From Amycolatopsis circi (lineage in GTDB: Bacteria; Actinomycetota; Actinomycetes; Mycobacteriales; Pseudonocardiaceae), in assembly GCF_003385235.1 (NCBI RefSeq), contig NZ_PQIA01000073.1, positions 1-47,020 of the forward strand: a stretch of 47,020 nt of DNA, in the 5' to 3' direction. This document shows positions 1-8,247 of this stretch, piece after piece. Position 1 is the stretch's first letter. Every line of letters starts with the position of its first letter. The translations under genes were made by a program, and so were the position numbers. The notes beneath the pieces are model-generated. The model had not been told where the DNA came from. It saw only the letters and a list, made by a program, of their open reading frames with translations, and ran no database searches.

Positions 1-87
1 AGGGAATTCGGTTGCTCCCATCGGGTCTTCCGGTGGCCGCGGGCGCCGCGGCCACCGGAAGACCCGATGGGAGCAACCGAATTCCCT
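1..87. repeat. Perfect inverted repeat, 42-bp arms
   Basis: Bases 1-42 are the exact reverse complement of bases 46-87, with a 3-base spacer (43-45). Each arm carries a GAATTC site. The repeat starts exactly at the first base of the window, so it may extend further left or may be a fold-back artefact at a contig end. Confidence 0.9.
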
Positions 88-129
88 TGTCCTGTCCGGG
101 ATATCGCCGATTGCGCGGAAGGAGCTGTT

Positions 130-405
130 CGCCGGGTTCGCGTCGGGCGTCCGGGCTGCCCGCTGGCGATCGAGGAGGCCGCGGTCGCGGCCGTGCCGCG
201 CGCCCAGCGCTCGACCGTGCGGGACCTGCAGAAGCACTACGCGGTCAGCAAGGGCACTGTCTTCAAGCGCAAGATCGGCACGGTGCGCGCGGTGGACGGG
301 ATCACTTTCGACATCGTCGAGGGCGAAACCCTGGGACTGGTCGGCGAATCCGGCTGCGGCAAGTCGACCACGTTGATGGAGATCCTCGAGCTGGCCGCCC
401 GGCGC
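130..405 (+). pseudogene. Truncated dipeptide/oligopeptide ABC transporter ATPase fragment
   Basis: One frame reads CPLAIEEA, then VRDLQKHYAVSKGTVFKRK, then AVDGITFDI, then the Walker A region LVGESGCGKSTTLMEILEL. This is the typical beginning of the DppF/OppF-type nucleotide-binding domain, here preceded by the linker found in fused two-ATPase proteins of actinobacteria. Homology stops abruptly soon after Walker A; Walker B, signature and H-loop are absent. The left part is interrupted by the palindrome at 1-87. I infer a dead remnant of a peptide importer ATPase, cut on both sides. Confidence 0.7.
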
Positions 406-415
406 ACGGTTCGGC

Positions 416-1087
416 TCAGTGTTCGGCGGTCACCGCGTACCGGTGGGTCGGCCGGCCCGCGCTTCCGTATTCCAGTTCGAGGCTGAGGAAACCACGGCGG
501 TGCAGCTCGCTCAGGTGGCGTTGCGCGGTGGGGCGGCTGATGCCCAGCGCGGTCGCGAGTGCTTCGGCGCCAAGCGGCTGTCCGGCGCGGCGGAGGGTAT
601 CGAGCACTTTGCGCATGGTCGGCGGAAGCGGGTCCGTGCGCGGCGCGGAGCCGCGGAGGATGGAATACAGACTGTCCACTGTGGCCTGATCGACCTCCCC
701 GTTTCCGGCGGCGCGTTCGCACCAGCTCCGGTACGCCGTCAACTGCTCGCGCAACTGCTCGAACCCAAAAGGCTTCACCAGGTAATAGGCGGCGCCGAGA
801 CGGATCGCGGCCCGGACCGTGCCGAGGTCGCGGGAAGCGGTGATCACGATGCACCCGGGCGGGGCGCCGGCGGAACGCAGATCGCGCAGCAGGGAGAGGC
901 CGTCCTCGTCGGGCAAGTAGATGTCGAGCAGCAGCAGGTCCGGCCGGAGTTCCGCGACGCGGGCGCGGGCTTCCGCCGCGCTGTGGGCCTGGCCGACGGC
1001 GGCGAAGCCGGGCACGCGGTCGATGCTGGCGGCGTGGATCGCGGCGACCCGGTAGTCGTCGTCGACGACGAGAGTCCGGATGGTCAT
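416..1087 (-). CDS. Response regulator, CitB/DcuR family
   Basis: A 223-residue protein. The N-terminal receiver domain has acidic residues at 9-11 (VVDDD), the phospho-acceptor Asp55 (LLLLDIYLPDEDG) and the conserved Lys in YLVKPFGF. The C-terminal third has a winged helix-turn-helix (ALATALGISRPTAQRHL) of the kind seen in citrate/C4-dicarboxylate regulators such as CitB, DcuR and MalR. Its ATG overlaps the stop of the upstream kinase gene in an ATGA, so the two are translationally coupled. The kinase should phosphorylate it; the target is probably the divergent ABC transporter operon at 2918 (inference from position). The effector is not visible from sequence. Confidence 0.9.
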   Translation of the reverse strand: MTIRTLVVDDDYRVAAIHAASIDRVPGFAAVGQAHSAAEARARVAELRPDLLLLDIYLPDEDGLSLLRDLRSAGAPPGCIVITASRDLGTVRAAIRLGAAYYLVKPFGFEQLREQLTAYRSWCERAAGNGEVDQATVDSLYSILRGSAPRTDPLPPTMRKVLDTLRRAGQPLGAEALATALGISRPTAQRHLSELHRRGFLSLELEYGSAGRPTHRYAVTAEH

Positions 1088-2685
1088 GCGTACTCCGCGG
1101 GTTCGAGCGCGGTGCGGGAACGGGAATTCGGGAGCAGCACGTCGAAGCGCGCCCCGGCGGAGCCGTCCACGGTGATCGACCCGCCGGACCGGCGCACCAG
1201 CCGGTAGACGAGGGCGAGGCCGAGGCCGCGGCGCATGCCCGGGCGCGGGGTTTTCGTGGTGTAGCCGTCGGCGAAGATCTCGTTCAGCGCATCTTCGGGG
1301 ATGCCGGGCCCGGTGTCGGACACGACGACGCGGACGTCCGGGCCGAGGGTGTCGACGAGAACGTGCACCCGGCGTTCTCCGGGCTGCCCGGCCACGGCGT
1401 CGACGGCGTTGTCGATGAGGTTGCCGAGCACGGTGACGAGCGCGCCGGGGTCGGCGGTGCTGAGGTCGAGCCCGGAACCGGGGTCGACTTCGAGGCGCAC
1501 GTCGCGTTCGGCGGCGATGGCGACCTTGGCCGAGAGGAGCGCGGCGAGTTCGGGCGGGGAAAACCGGGCGCGCAGATCGGTCGCCTGCGCGGCCGGGCCG
1601 TGCGCGATTTCGGTGAGGTAGCGGCCGGCTTCCTCCGCCTCGCCCAGGCCCAGCAGCCCGGACAGGACGTGCAACCGGTTGGCGAACTCGTGTTCCTGCG
1701 CGCGCAGAGCGGTCGTCAGGCCGGTGACGGCGTGGAGTTCGCGCACCAGGCCTTCCATTTCGGTGCGGTCGCGCAAGGTGATCACCGAACCGGCGTCCTG
1801 TCCGGAAAGGACGACCGGCATTTTGTTGACCACCAACAGGAATTCGTCGGTGAGGACGACCTCGTCGTCGGCGGCGGGCGCGGCGAGCAGGTCGCGGAGG
1901 CGGCCGGGCGGGACGAGTTCGCTGAGATCGGGGCCGCGGGCGGCGGAGGGGATCGCGAGCAGCCGGCGGGCTTCGTCGTTGATCACCTCGACCCGGCCGT
2001 GCCGGTCGAGGCCCACCATGCCCTCGCGGATTCCGTGCAGCATCGCTTCCCGTTCCTGGAGCAGGGAAGCGATCTCGGAGACTTCGAGGCCGAAGGTCGC
2101 GCGCTTGATCCGGTGCGCGAGCAGCAAGGACGCCGCCATCCCGATCGCCAGCGCCAACCCGGAGTAAAGAAGCACCCAAGGGATGTCGCTCACCAGCTCG
2201 CTCGTGACCTGTTCTTCGAGGATTCCCACCGACACCTGGCCCGCGATCCCGCCGCCGGGTCCGAAGATCGGCGCTTTGCCGTTGGCGGACCGGCCGAGGC
2301 TGCCGTTGTCGATGCCGAGATGGCCCTGCCCGTCGAGGGCCGCCACCGGTTCCTCGATGCGCTCGCCGACGAGCGCGGTGTTGGGATGGGAGTAGCGCAG
2401 CCCGGACCGGTCGGTGACGACGACGTACGACGCGCCGGTGGCAAGGCGGACCTGCTCGGCCGCGGCCTGGATGGCGTGGCCGGGATCGCGCCGCACGAGG
2501 GCGTCCCGGACCTGCGGCATCTGGGCGACGGTGTTCGCGATCCCGAGCGCACGCTGTCCGTACTGCGTGTCGAGGGTCTGGCCGGCGAGCTTCACGTAGA
2601 GCAGGGCACCGGCCGAGACCGTGGCGAGCAGGATCCCGAGCACGGCGACCAGGATCTGCGAGGCGAGAGGACGTGACCGCCACAT
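1084..2685 (-). CDS. Sensor histidine kinase, CitA/DcuS family
   Basis: A 533-residue membrane kinase. TM1 is about residues 11-31, followed by an extracytoplasmic PAS-like sensor (about 35-165), TM2 (about 170-190), a cytoplasmic PAS domain (about 210-310) and a kinase core. The H-box reads LRAQEHEFANRLHV, with His332, very close to the DcuS/CitA pattern. The ATP-binding region has GNLIDNAVDAV, DTGPGIPED and GLGLALV. The ATG at 2685 places TM1 near the N-terminus, and later in-frame starts would remove it. Family members sense citrate, malate or fumarate outside the cell. It is co-transcribed with the response regulator and divergent from a NitT/TauT-type transporter, an unusual neighbour for this kinase class. 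Confidence 0.88.
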   Translation of the reverse strand: MWRSRPLASQILVAVLGILLATVSAGALLYVKLAGQTLDTQYGQRALGIANTVAQMPQVRDALVRRDPGHAIQAAAEQVRLATGASYVVVTDRSGLRYSHPNTALVGERIEEPVAALDGQGHLGIDNGSLGRSANGKAPIFGPGGGIAGQVSVGILEEQVTSELVSDIPWVLLYSGLALAIGMAASLLLAHRIKRATFGLEVSEIASLLQEREAMLHGIREGMVGLDRHGRVEVINDEARRLLAIPSAARGPDLSELVPPGRLRDLLAAPAADDEVVLTDEFLLVVNKMPVVLSGQDAGSVITLRDRTEMEGLVRELHAVTGLTTALRAQEHEFANRLHVLSGLLGLGEAEEAGRYLTEIAHGPAAQATDLRARFSPPELAALLSAKVAIAAERDVRLEVDPGSGLDLSTADPGALVTVLGNLIDNAVDAVAGQPGERRVHVLVDTLGPDVRVVVSDTGPGIPEDALNEIFADGYTTKTPRPGMRRGLGLALVYRLVRRSGGSITVDGSAGARFDVLLPNSRSRTALEPAEYA

Positions 2686-2917
2686 GACCGCTCCGCTCTG
2701 CCACTTGTCGTAGGGGCGTCCCGCATGACACCACGAGACCGCCCGGATGCCAAGAAACCGCGGCCGGTACGCCCGGATCGTCCGGTCCGGCGTGCACTTA
2801 ATGAGCAGAAACCGAGAAAAGCGCACTGATCGCTGGTATCGCACGCAACATTCCGCCGCGCCGCGGCGCTTCTTAGCCTCCTCGAACGGAACCGGCCCCG
2901 ATCGAGAGGACGCCACC

Positions 2918-3772
2918 GTGCACGCACCCAGATCCGGACCGCCCGGCGGCGGCGCACCGGCCGCCATCGCCATGCGGGACGTCACGAAGCAGTTCGCCAC
3001 CGAGGGGCCGCAGCCCTACACCGCGCTGCGCGACCTCGACCTGGAGGTGGCTCCCGGCGAGTTCTGCGCGGTCGTCGGACCCACCGGCTGCGGCAAGTCC
3101 ACCACCCTGACCCTCGTAGCGGGCCTGGAACAGCCCTCGAACGGCTCGGTCCGGGTGCACGGCGCGGACGTCTCGGGCATCACGCCCGGGGTGGGCTTCA
3201 TGTTCCAGACGGACGCGATCCTGCCCTGGAAAACGGTGCTGGACAACGTTTCCGCGGGCCCTCGGTTCCGCGGCGTGGCCAAGCGGACGGCGGTTTCCGG
3301 CGCGCGGGACTGGATCCGCCGGGTCGGGCTGAGCGGGTTCGAGGACCGCTACCCGCACCAGCTGTCCGGCGGGATGCGCAAGCGGGTCGCGCTCGCGCAG
3401 AACCTGATCAACGAGCCGCGGATCCTGCTCATGGACGAGCCGTTCAGCGCGCTGGACGTGCAGACCCGGGCGAAGATGTCCGACGAACTGCTGTCGCTGT
3501 GGGAATTGACCCGCCCCGCCGTGGTGTTCGTGACCCACGACCTCGAAGAGGCGATCGCGCTCGCGGACACGGTGGTCGTGCTGACCGCGGGCCCGGCGGC
3601 GACGGTCAAGGCCCGGTTCGCCATCGACCTGCCGCGTCCCCGGGTGGTGCAGGAAATCCGTTTCGAGCGCCGGTTCGTCGACCTGTACCAGCGGATCTGG
3701 GACGCCCTGCGCACGGAGGTCGACCTGGCGTACGCGCAGACCACCCGGGCCAGCGGGGAGGCGGGAGCATGA
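2918..3772 (+). CDS. ABC transporter ATP-binding protein, NitT/TauT (SsuB/TauB) family
   Basis: A 284-residue ATPase with Walker A (GPTGCGKST), Q-loop (FMFQTDAILPWKTV), signature (LSGGMRKRVALAQ), Walker B (ILLMDEPFSALD) and H-loop (VFVTHDLEEA). The sequence LPWKTVLDNV is characteristic of the nitrate/sulfonate/taurine importer group. The GTG at 2918 follows GAGAGGA with a 7-base gap, so I prefer it over upstream in-frame starts. The stop overlaps the permease ATG (ATGA at 3769). It energises import of an organic anion or related small solute; the substrate is unknown. It is the first gene of a three-gene operon. Confidence 0.9.
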   Translation: MHAPRSGPPGGGAPAAIAMRDVTKQFATEGPQPYTALRDLDLEVAPGEFCAVVGPTGCGKSTTLTLVAGLEQPSNGSVRVHGADVSGITPGVGFMFQTDAILPWKTVLDNVSAGPRFRGVAKRTAVSGARDWIRRVGLSGFEDRYPHQLSGGMRKRVALAQNLINEPRILLMDEPFSALDVQTRAKMSDELLSLWELTRPAVVFVTHDLEEAIALADTVVVLTAGPAATVKARFAIDLPRPRVVQEIRFERRFVDLYQRIWDALRTEVDLAYAQTTRASGEAGA

Positions 3773-4632
3773 CGACCGAAGTGGATTCGCCCGCGAACCC
3801 CGCCGCTGGAGCACAAGCGGCCGTGCGCCGTTCACGCCGCCGGACGCGCACCGTCCTGGTCCACAGTGTCCAGGCGGCGGTACTGGTCGTGGTCCTCGGC
3901 GGCTGGCAGCTGCTCGTGCAAGGAGACCAGCACGCGATCGTGCTGTACGGGCTTCCCTCGGGCATCTTCGACCGGCTGCGGTCGTGGGTGACCGAGGGGA
4001 CCGCGCTCGGATCGCTCGGCAGCCAGATCTGGACGACGATCGAAGAGGCGCTGATCGGGTTCGCCATCGGCACGGTGCTCGGCATCGTTTGCGGCATCGC
4101 GCTCGGCCGGATCCGGTTCCTGTCGGAGGTGTTCGGCCCGTTCATCAAGGTGCTGAACGCGATTCCGCGGATCGTGCTCGGCTCGGTCTTCGTGCTGGCG
4201 TTCGGCCTCGGTCTGGAATCGAAGATCCTCTTGGTGATCGTGCTGGTGTTCTTCGGGGTGTTCTTCAACGCCTTCCAGGGCACCCGCGAGGTCGACCGGA
4301 CGTTCATCGCGAACGCCAGCATCCTCGGCGCTTCGCGGTGGCAGGTGACCCGGCAGGTCGTGCTGCCGTCGGCGTTCACCTGGATCATCGCGAGCCTGCA
4401 CGTGAGCTTCGGCTTCGCGCTGATCGGCGCGATCGTCGGCGAATTCCTCGGCGGCTACGCGGGTCTCGGCGTGCTGATCAAGAACGCGCAGGGCACCTTC
4501 GACGCGAGCGGCGTCTGGGCGGCGATGGTGATCATGGGCGTCGTCGCGCTCGTCGCCGAATGGCTGATCACCCGCCTCGAACGCCGGCTGCTGCGCTGGC
4601 GGCCCGCCCAGCTGTCCGGTCCGGACCTGTGA
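3769..4632 (+). CDS. ABC transporter permease, NitT/TauT (SsuC) family
   Basis: A 287-residue integral membrane protein with about six helices: TM1 around residues 27-45, then helices through the central and C-terminal parts. The EAA-type coupling loop (NASILGASRWQVTRQVVLPSAF) fits SsuC/TauC permeases, as does the GEFLGGYAGLGVLI segment that follows. A basic N-terminus (RRSRRRTR) precedes TM1. It is coupled to the ATPase by a 4-base overlap and followed 35 bases later by the binding protein. It forms the membrane channel of the importer. Confidence 0.9.
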   Translation: MTTEVDSPANPAAGAQAAVRRSRRRTRTVLVHSVQAAVLVVVLGGWQLLVQGDQHAIVLYGLPSGIFDRLRSWVTEGTALGSLGSQIWTTIEEALIGFAIGTVLGIVCGIALGRIRFLSEVFGPFIKVLNAIPRIVLGSVFVLAFGLGLESKILLVIVLVFFGVFFNAFQGTREVDRTFIANASILGASRWQVTRQVVLPSAFTWIIASLHVSFGFALIGAIVGEFLGGYAGLGVLIKNAQGTFDASGVWAAMVIMGVVALVAEWLITRLERRLLRWRPAQLSGPDL

Positions 4633-4667
4633 CCCCCCGATTGTCCGCTCGAACAAAGGAGATTCCC

Positions 4668-5708
4668 GTGTCCGCGAAGAAATTAGCGGCCGTGCTCGCG
4701 GCGGCGCTGCTCGCCGTGGCCGGCTGTGCCTCGACCGCGAGCCAGAACGCCGGAACCAGCTCCACCGGCGGTACCGGCACCCCGGTGAGCATCATGGTCG
4801 GCGGTTTGAACAAGCAGATCTACCTGCCGTTCATGCTCGCCCAGCGGCTCGGCCTCTACCAGAAGCAGGGCCTGAACGTGACCCTGCAGGACGAAGGAGC
4901 CGGGGTCGACGCGACGACGAACATGGTCGCCGGGAAGGTCGACGGCGTCGGCGGGTTCTACGACCACACCATCGCCATGCAGGGGCTCGGCCAGTCGATG
5001 GAATCGGTGGTGTCGATGCTGACCACGCCGGGCGAGGTCGAACTGTGCCGCAACGAGGTGCGCGGCCAGATCCATTCGCCCGCCGACTGGTCCGGGCGCA
5101 ACCTCGGGGTGACCGATCTCGGTTCCTCCACTGACTTCCTGACCCAGTACCTCGCGCAGAAGAACGGCGTCGACCCCACGAAAATCCACCGGGTCGGCGT
5201 GCAGGCCGGGGCCACGCTGATCGGCGCGCTGCAGCACGGCAACGTCGACTGCGCGATGACCACCGAGCCGACGGTGTCGACCGCCTTGGCCCAGGGCGCC
5301 GCCTTCGTCCTGCTGGACATGCGCACCGCGGCGGGCACCAAACAGCAGCTGGGAGGCCAATATCCCGCGACGTCGCTGTACATGACCACGAAGTACGTCG
5401 ACAGCCACCCGCAGGTCGTGCAGAAGCTCGTCAACGCGTATGTCGAGGCCCTCAAATGGATCCAGGGCCACAACGGCGCGCAGCTGGCCGGCGTGATGCC
5501 TGCCGACTACTACGCCGGTTCCGGGAAAGACGCCTACGCCAAGGCATTCGACAACGAGAAGGGCATCTACAACCCGACCGGGATCATGCCGCCGGACGGC
5601 CCGAAGACCGACCTCACGGTCCTGCAGGCGTTCAACCCGGACGTGAAGGGCAAGCAGATCGACCTCGGCAAGACCTACACCGACAAGTTCGTCAACGCCG
5701 CGCACTGA
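4668..5708 (+). CDS. ABC transporter substrate-binding lipoprotein, NMT1/THI5-like (NitT/TauT)
   Basis: A 346-residue secreted lipoprotein. The signal peptide is MSAKKLAAVLAAALLAVAGC, with lipobox VAGC. The mature part has the NMT1/SsuA-like pattern: IYLPFMLAQRLGLYQKQGL, then GAGVDATTNMVAGKVDGV, then a Rossmann-like half with VTDLGSSTDFL. The GTG at 4668 follows AAAGGA with good spacing. Codon 6 is TTA (4683-4685), rare in high-GC actinomycetes. It should deliver substrate to the permease at 3769. Ligand identity is not inferable; possibilities include sulfonates, nitrate-like anions, pyrimidine precursors or aromatic acids. Confidence 0.88.
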   Translation: MSAKKLAAVLAAALLAVAGCASTASQNAGTSSTGGTGTPVSIMVGGLNKQIYLPFMLAQRLGLYQKQGLNVTLQDEGAGVDATTNMVAGKVDGVGGFYDHTIAMQGLGQSMESVVSMLTTPGEVELCRNEVRGQIHSPADWSGRNLGVTDLGSSTDFLTQYLAQKNGVDPTKIHRVGVQAGATLIGALQHGNVDCAMTTEPTVSTALAQGAAFVLLDMRTAAGTKQQLGGQYPATSLYMTTKYVDSHPQVVQKLVNAYVEALKWIQGHNGAQLAGVMPADYYAGSGKDAYAKAFDNEKGIYNPTGIMPPDGPKTDLTVLQAFNPDVKGKQIDLGKTYTDKFVNAAH

Positions 5709-5718
5709 CGCGGACCCG

Positions 5719-5752
5719 CGGTGCCCGGGCGCCTCGCGGTGCCCGGGCACCG
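5719..5752. terminator. Bidirectional terminator-like hairpin between convergent genes
   Basis: Perfect 12-bp stem (5719-5730 with 5741-5752) and a 10-base loop, lying between the converging ends of the binding-protein gene and the merR gene. There is no U-tract, which is common for actinobacterial terminators. Confidence 0.55.
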
Positions 5753-5772
5753 CAGTACGTGCGCCCCCTCGG

Positions 5773-6588
5773 TCAGTCGGCCAGCACGACCTGCAGTTCG
5801 GTGACCCAGGTCTCCGGCGGGCCGCCGCAGTCGACGTAGACCTCCCGCTCGAACGACGTGCCCTGCGCGCCGCTCTGCGCGATCCAGTCCTGCAGGGCTT
5901 GGAAGGCGTCGCCGAATTGGTCCGGCGCCCCGCGGACCACAGTGGTCGCCGCGCGCGGCACCGCGGGGATCTCCAGCGTGGCCAGGCCTTCCTCGGCGAT
6001 CGTGACCCCGCTCGGCACGGGCAGCGCGGTGGTCAGCCGCATCGGCCGCTCGGGGTCGCCGACCTCCTCGTACAGCATGAACGAGATCCCCTCGAACTCG
6101 ACGCGGTGCCGGTCCAGGGCAGCGTGCAGCCGGGGCCACATCCGGCCGCCGGTTTCGGCGATCTCCTGCGGTCCCGCGATGTCCGCGCTGAGCGCGACGA
6201 CCCGCAGCGGTTCCAGTCGTTTGACGATCACGTCGTAACCGTTCATCGGTCCCCTCTCCAAGTGAGCGAGCCGCAGTTCGACCCGCCGCAGCTGATCGAC
6301 CTGGGTGGCGAGCCGGTCGCGCGCCTCGGCCCGGCGCAGCAGCAGAATGCCGCGCAGCTGCTCGACGGTGACGTCGTCTTCGAGCAGCGTGCCGATCTCG
6401 GACAGCGGAACGCCGAGATCGCGCAGGACCAGGATCCGGTGCAGCCGCAGCACCTGGTCGGGCGTGTAGTGCCGGTACCCGGTGGCCGCGTCCACGTGCG
6501 CGGGCGCCAGCAGGCCGATCTCGTGGTAGTGGCGAAGCGTGCGTGCCGACACTTGGGCCAGCCGTGCCACCGTTCCGATTCCGTACAT
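5773..6588 (-). CDS. MerR-family regulator with GyrI-like effector domain
   Basis: A 271-residue protein. The N-terminus (YGIGTVARLAQVSARTLRHY, then HEIGLLAPAHVD) is a canonical MerR winged helix, followed by a dimerisation helix (about 75-115). From about residue 118 it has a BmrR/GyrI-like effector-binding domain (VIVKRLEPLRVVALSADI ... FEGISFMLYEEV). Such proteins activate multidrug-resistance or detoxification genes on binding hydrophobic ligands. No obvious transporter target lies next to it. A 19-base-spaced promoter just upstream (6596-6626) suggests autoregulation. Confidence 0.85.
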   Translation of the reverse strand: MYGIGTVARLAQVSARTLRHYHEIGLLAPAHVDAATGYRHYTPDQVLRLHRILVLRDLGVPLSEIGTLLEDDVTVEQLRGILLLRRAEARDRLATQVDQLRRVELRLAHLERGPMNGYDVIVKRLEPLRVVALSADIAGPQEIAETGGRMWPRLHAALDRHRVEFEGISFMLYEEVGDPERPMRLTTALPVPSGVTIAEEGLATLEIPAVPRAATTVVRGAPDQFGDAFQALQDWIAQSGAQGTSFEREVYVDCGGPPETWVTELQVVLAD

Positions 6589-6595
6589 GACCTGA

Positions 6596-6626
6596 AGCCA
6601 ACCAGGTGCCGTAGCGGAAAGGTCAA
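6596..6626 (-). promoter_or_regulatory. Candidate MerR-type promoter with 19-bp spacer
   Basis: Reading the minus strand, TTGACC (6626-6621) is separated by 19 bases from TTGGCT (6601-6596), and GACCT/AGGTC half-sites flank the block. The long spacer is the hallmark of MerR-activated promoters; the -10 is poor. Inference only. Confidence 0.35.
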
Positions 6627-6645
6627 GCGACGGCTCGGCGTCCGT

Positions 6646-7104
6646 TCAGGCGTCGCCCTTGATCTTCTTCATCGTCAGATGCGACGTCACCCGCAGGACG
6701 CCGGGCAGCCCCGAGAGCTTCCGGGTCTGGAACTCCTCGTAGGCAGCGTGGTCGGCGACCGCGACACGGATGAAGTAGTCCGGGCGGCCGAACAGCCGCC
6801 GGAACTCGATGACCTCGTCGTAGGAGGCGATGGTGTCCTCGAGCGCCTCGATGGTCGCCCGGTCGGTCGCGTAGACCTCGAGGTCAATGAGCGTTTCCAG
6901 CCCCCGCCCGACGGCTTCGGGATCGAGCACCGCGCGGTACCCGGCGATCACTCCGGCTTCTTCGAGGCGCTTGACCCGGCGCAGGCACGGGGGAGGAGTG
7001 AGCCCGACCCGTTTGGCGAGTTCGACGTTGGTCAGCCTGCCGTCCTGCCGCAGGTGAAACAAAATATCCCGATCCAGCGCATCCAGCCGCACAACATTGC
7101 CCAC
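6646..7104 (-). CDS. Lrp/AsnC-family transcriptional regulator
   Basis: A 152-residue protein with an N-terminal helix-turn-helix (LDALDRDILFHLRQDGRLT, then NVELAKRVGLTPPPCLRRV) and a C-terminal RAM/ligand-binding domain (about 70-150). The GTG start at 7104 lies 6 bases after TAGAAT, so the mRNA is probably leaderless. It is divergent from azlCD, a standard arrangement in which the regulator responds to amino acids and controls export or transport of branched-chain amino acids. Confidence 0.92.
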   Translation of the reverse strand: MGNVVRLDALDRDILFHLRQDGRLTNVELAKRVGLTPPPCLRRVKRLEEAGVIAGYRAVLDPEAVGRGLETLIDLEVYATDRATIEALEDTIASYDEVIEFRRLFGRPDYFIRVAVADHAAYEEFQTRKLSGLPGVLRVTSHLTMKKIKGDA

Positions 7105-7167
7105 GGCCTCATTCTAGCGCCATGATCGGACACCAAATTAGCCGAGGGCTGACGTAGTGTTTCAAGA
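7105..7167. promoter_or_regulatory. Divergent leaderless promoters for asnC-type regulator and azlC
   Basis: On the minus strand TAGAAT (7116-7111) ends 6 bases before the GTG at 7104. On the plus strand TAGTGT (7155-7160) ends 7 bases before the GTG at 7168. Neither start has a convincing Shine-Dalgarno. The 63-base gap should also hold the regulator's operator. Confidence 0.5.
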
Positions 7168-7884
7168 GTGGAAACCGTCTCCGACCTGGCTGTTCGCGAT
7201 CGCCCGCCCGCTCTGGCCGCGCTGAAGGACTGCGGGTCCGTCGGCATCGGCCTGGTCCCGCTAGGACTCGCGTTCGGCGCGTTCCTCACGCATTCGGGCC
7301 TCGCCTGGTGGTGGGCGACGGTGTTCACGACCTTCATCTACGCGGGCTCGTTCGAGTTCCTCCTCATCGGCCTGGCCGCCGCGGCGGCACCGCTGGCGGC
7401 AGTCGGGCTCTCCGCGTTCCTGGTCAACGTCCGGCACGTCTTCTACGCCCTGTCCTTCCCCCTGCACCGCGTGCGCGGCCGCCGAGCACGCGCGTACAGC
7501 ACGTTCGCCCTGACCGACGAGGCCTACGCACTGTCCACAACGGACTCGGCCCGAGAGTGGAACGGCGCACGAATCCTGTGGCTGCAACTGTTCCTGCACC
7601 TGTTCTGGGTCGGCGGAGCGACGGCGGGCGCCCTCCTCGGCTCGCTGATCCCCAGCAGCGTCGTCGGCTTGGACTTCGCCATGACGGCCCTGTTCGTCGT
7701 ACTCGCGCTCGACGCCGTCCGCGACCGCAAGGGCGACCTGCCGACTCCCGTCCTCGCCGCACTGAGCGCAGTCGTAGGCCGCGTCATCTTCCCCGGCCAG
7801 ATGCTCCTGGCGGCTTTCCTGTTGTTCGCCGGGGGACTGATCGCTCGCTGCCTTGTCGCCGAACGGAGCATGAGCAATGCCTGA
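7168..7884 (+). CDS. azlC: Branched-chain amino acid exporter large subunit AzlC
   Basis: A 238-residue membrane protein of the AzlC/BrnF (LIV-E) family. Family features include SVGIGLVPLGLAFGAFLT near the N-terminus, WWWATVFTTFIYAGSFEFLL, and FLVNVRHVFYALSFP. About six to seven hydrophobic segments are visible. It overlaps azlD by 8 bases, consistent with the two-subunit exporter. The family (for example BrnFE) exports isoleucine, leucine, valine and sometimes methionine; substrate here is by family only. Confidence 0.9.
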   Translation: METVSDLAVRDRPPALAALKDCGSVGIGLVPLGLAFGAFLTHSGLAWWWATVFTTFIYAGSFEFLLIGLAAAAAPLAAVGLSAFLVNVRHVFYALSFPLHRVRGRRARAYSTFALTDEAYALSTTDSAREWNGARILWLQLFLHLFWVGGATAGALLGSLIPSSVVGLDFAMTALFVVLALDAVRDRKGDLPTPVLAALSAVVGRVIFPGQMLLAAFLLFAGGLIARCLVAERSMSNA

Positions 7885-8206
7885 CCCCACCTACCTGCTC
7901 GCCGCGGTCGCGGTGTCCGCCGCGGTCACCTGGGGCTTGCGCGCGCTCCCGTTCGCCGTCCTGGCCCCGTTGCGCGCCAGCCGGACCGTGCAATACCTGA
8001 GCACCCGCATGCCCGCGGGCGTCATGGTGATCCTGCTCGTCTACTGCCTGCGCGACGTGTCGTGGACGTCCCCGAGCGCTCTCGCCCCGACCATCGCGCT
8101 GGCCGCGACGATCGGCCTGCATCTCTGGCGCCGCAACGCAGTACTGAGCATCGTCGGCGGTACGGCGGTGCATGTTTTGCTGGCGAGCCTGCTGTTCCCG
8201 GCTTGA
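7877..8206 (+). CDS. azlD: Branched-chain amino acid exporter small subunit AzlD
   Basis: A 109-residue protein with four hydrophobic helices and the AzlD signature WGLRALPFAVLAPLRASRTV followed by LSTRMPAGVMVILLVYCLRD. It is the partner of AzlC, translated from a start inside the azlC end. The two probably form the exporter complex in the membrane. Confidence 0.9.
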   Translation: MPDPTYLLAAVAVSAAVTWGLRALPFAVLAPLRASRTVQYLSTRMPAGVMVILLVYCLRDVSWTSPSALAPTIALAATIGLHLWRRNAVLSIVGGTAVHVLLASLLFPA

Positions 8207-8247
8207 GAATTCCGGGTGTCCCCATCAGCGGAAGCGTAGTTCCGGCC

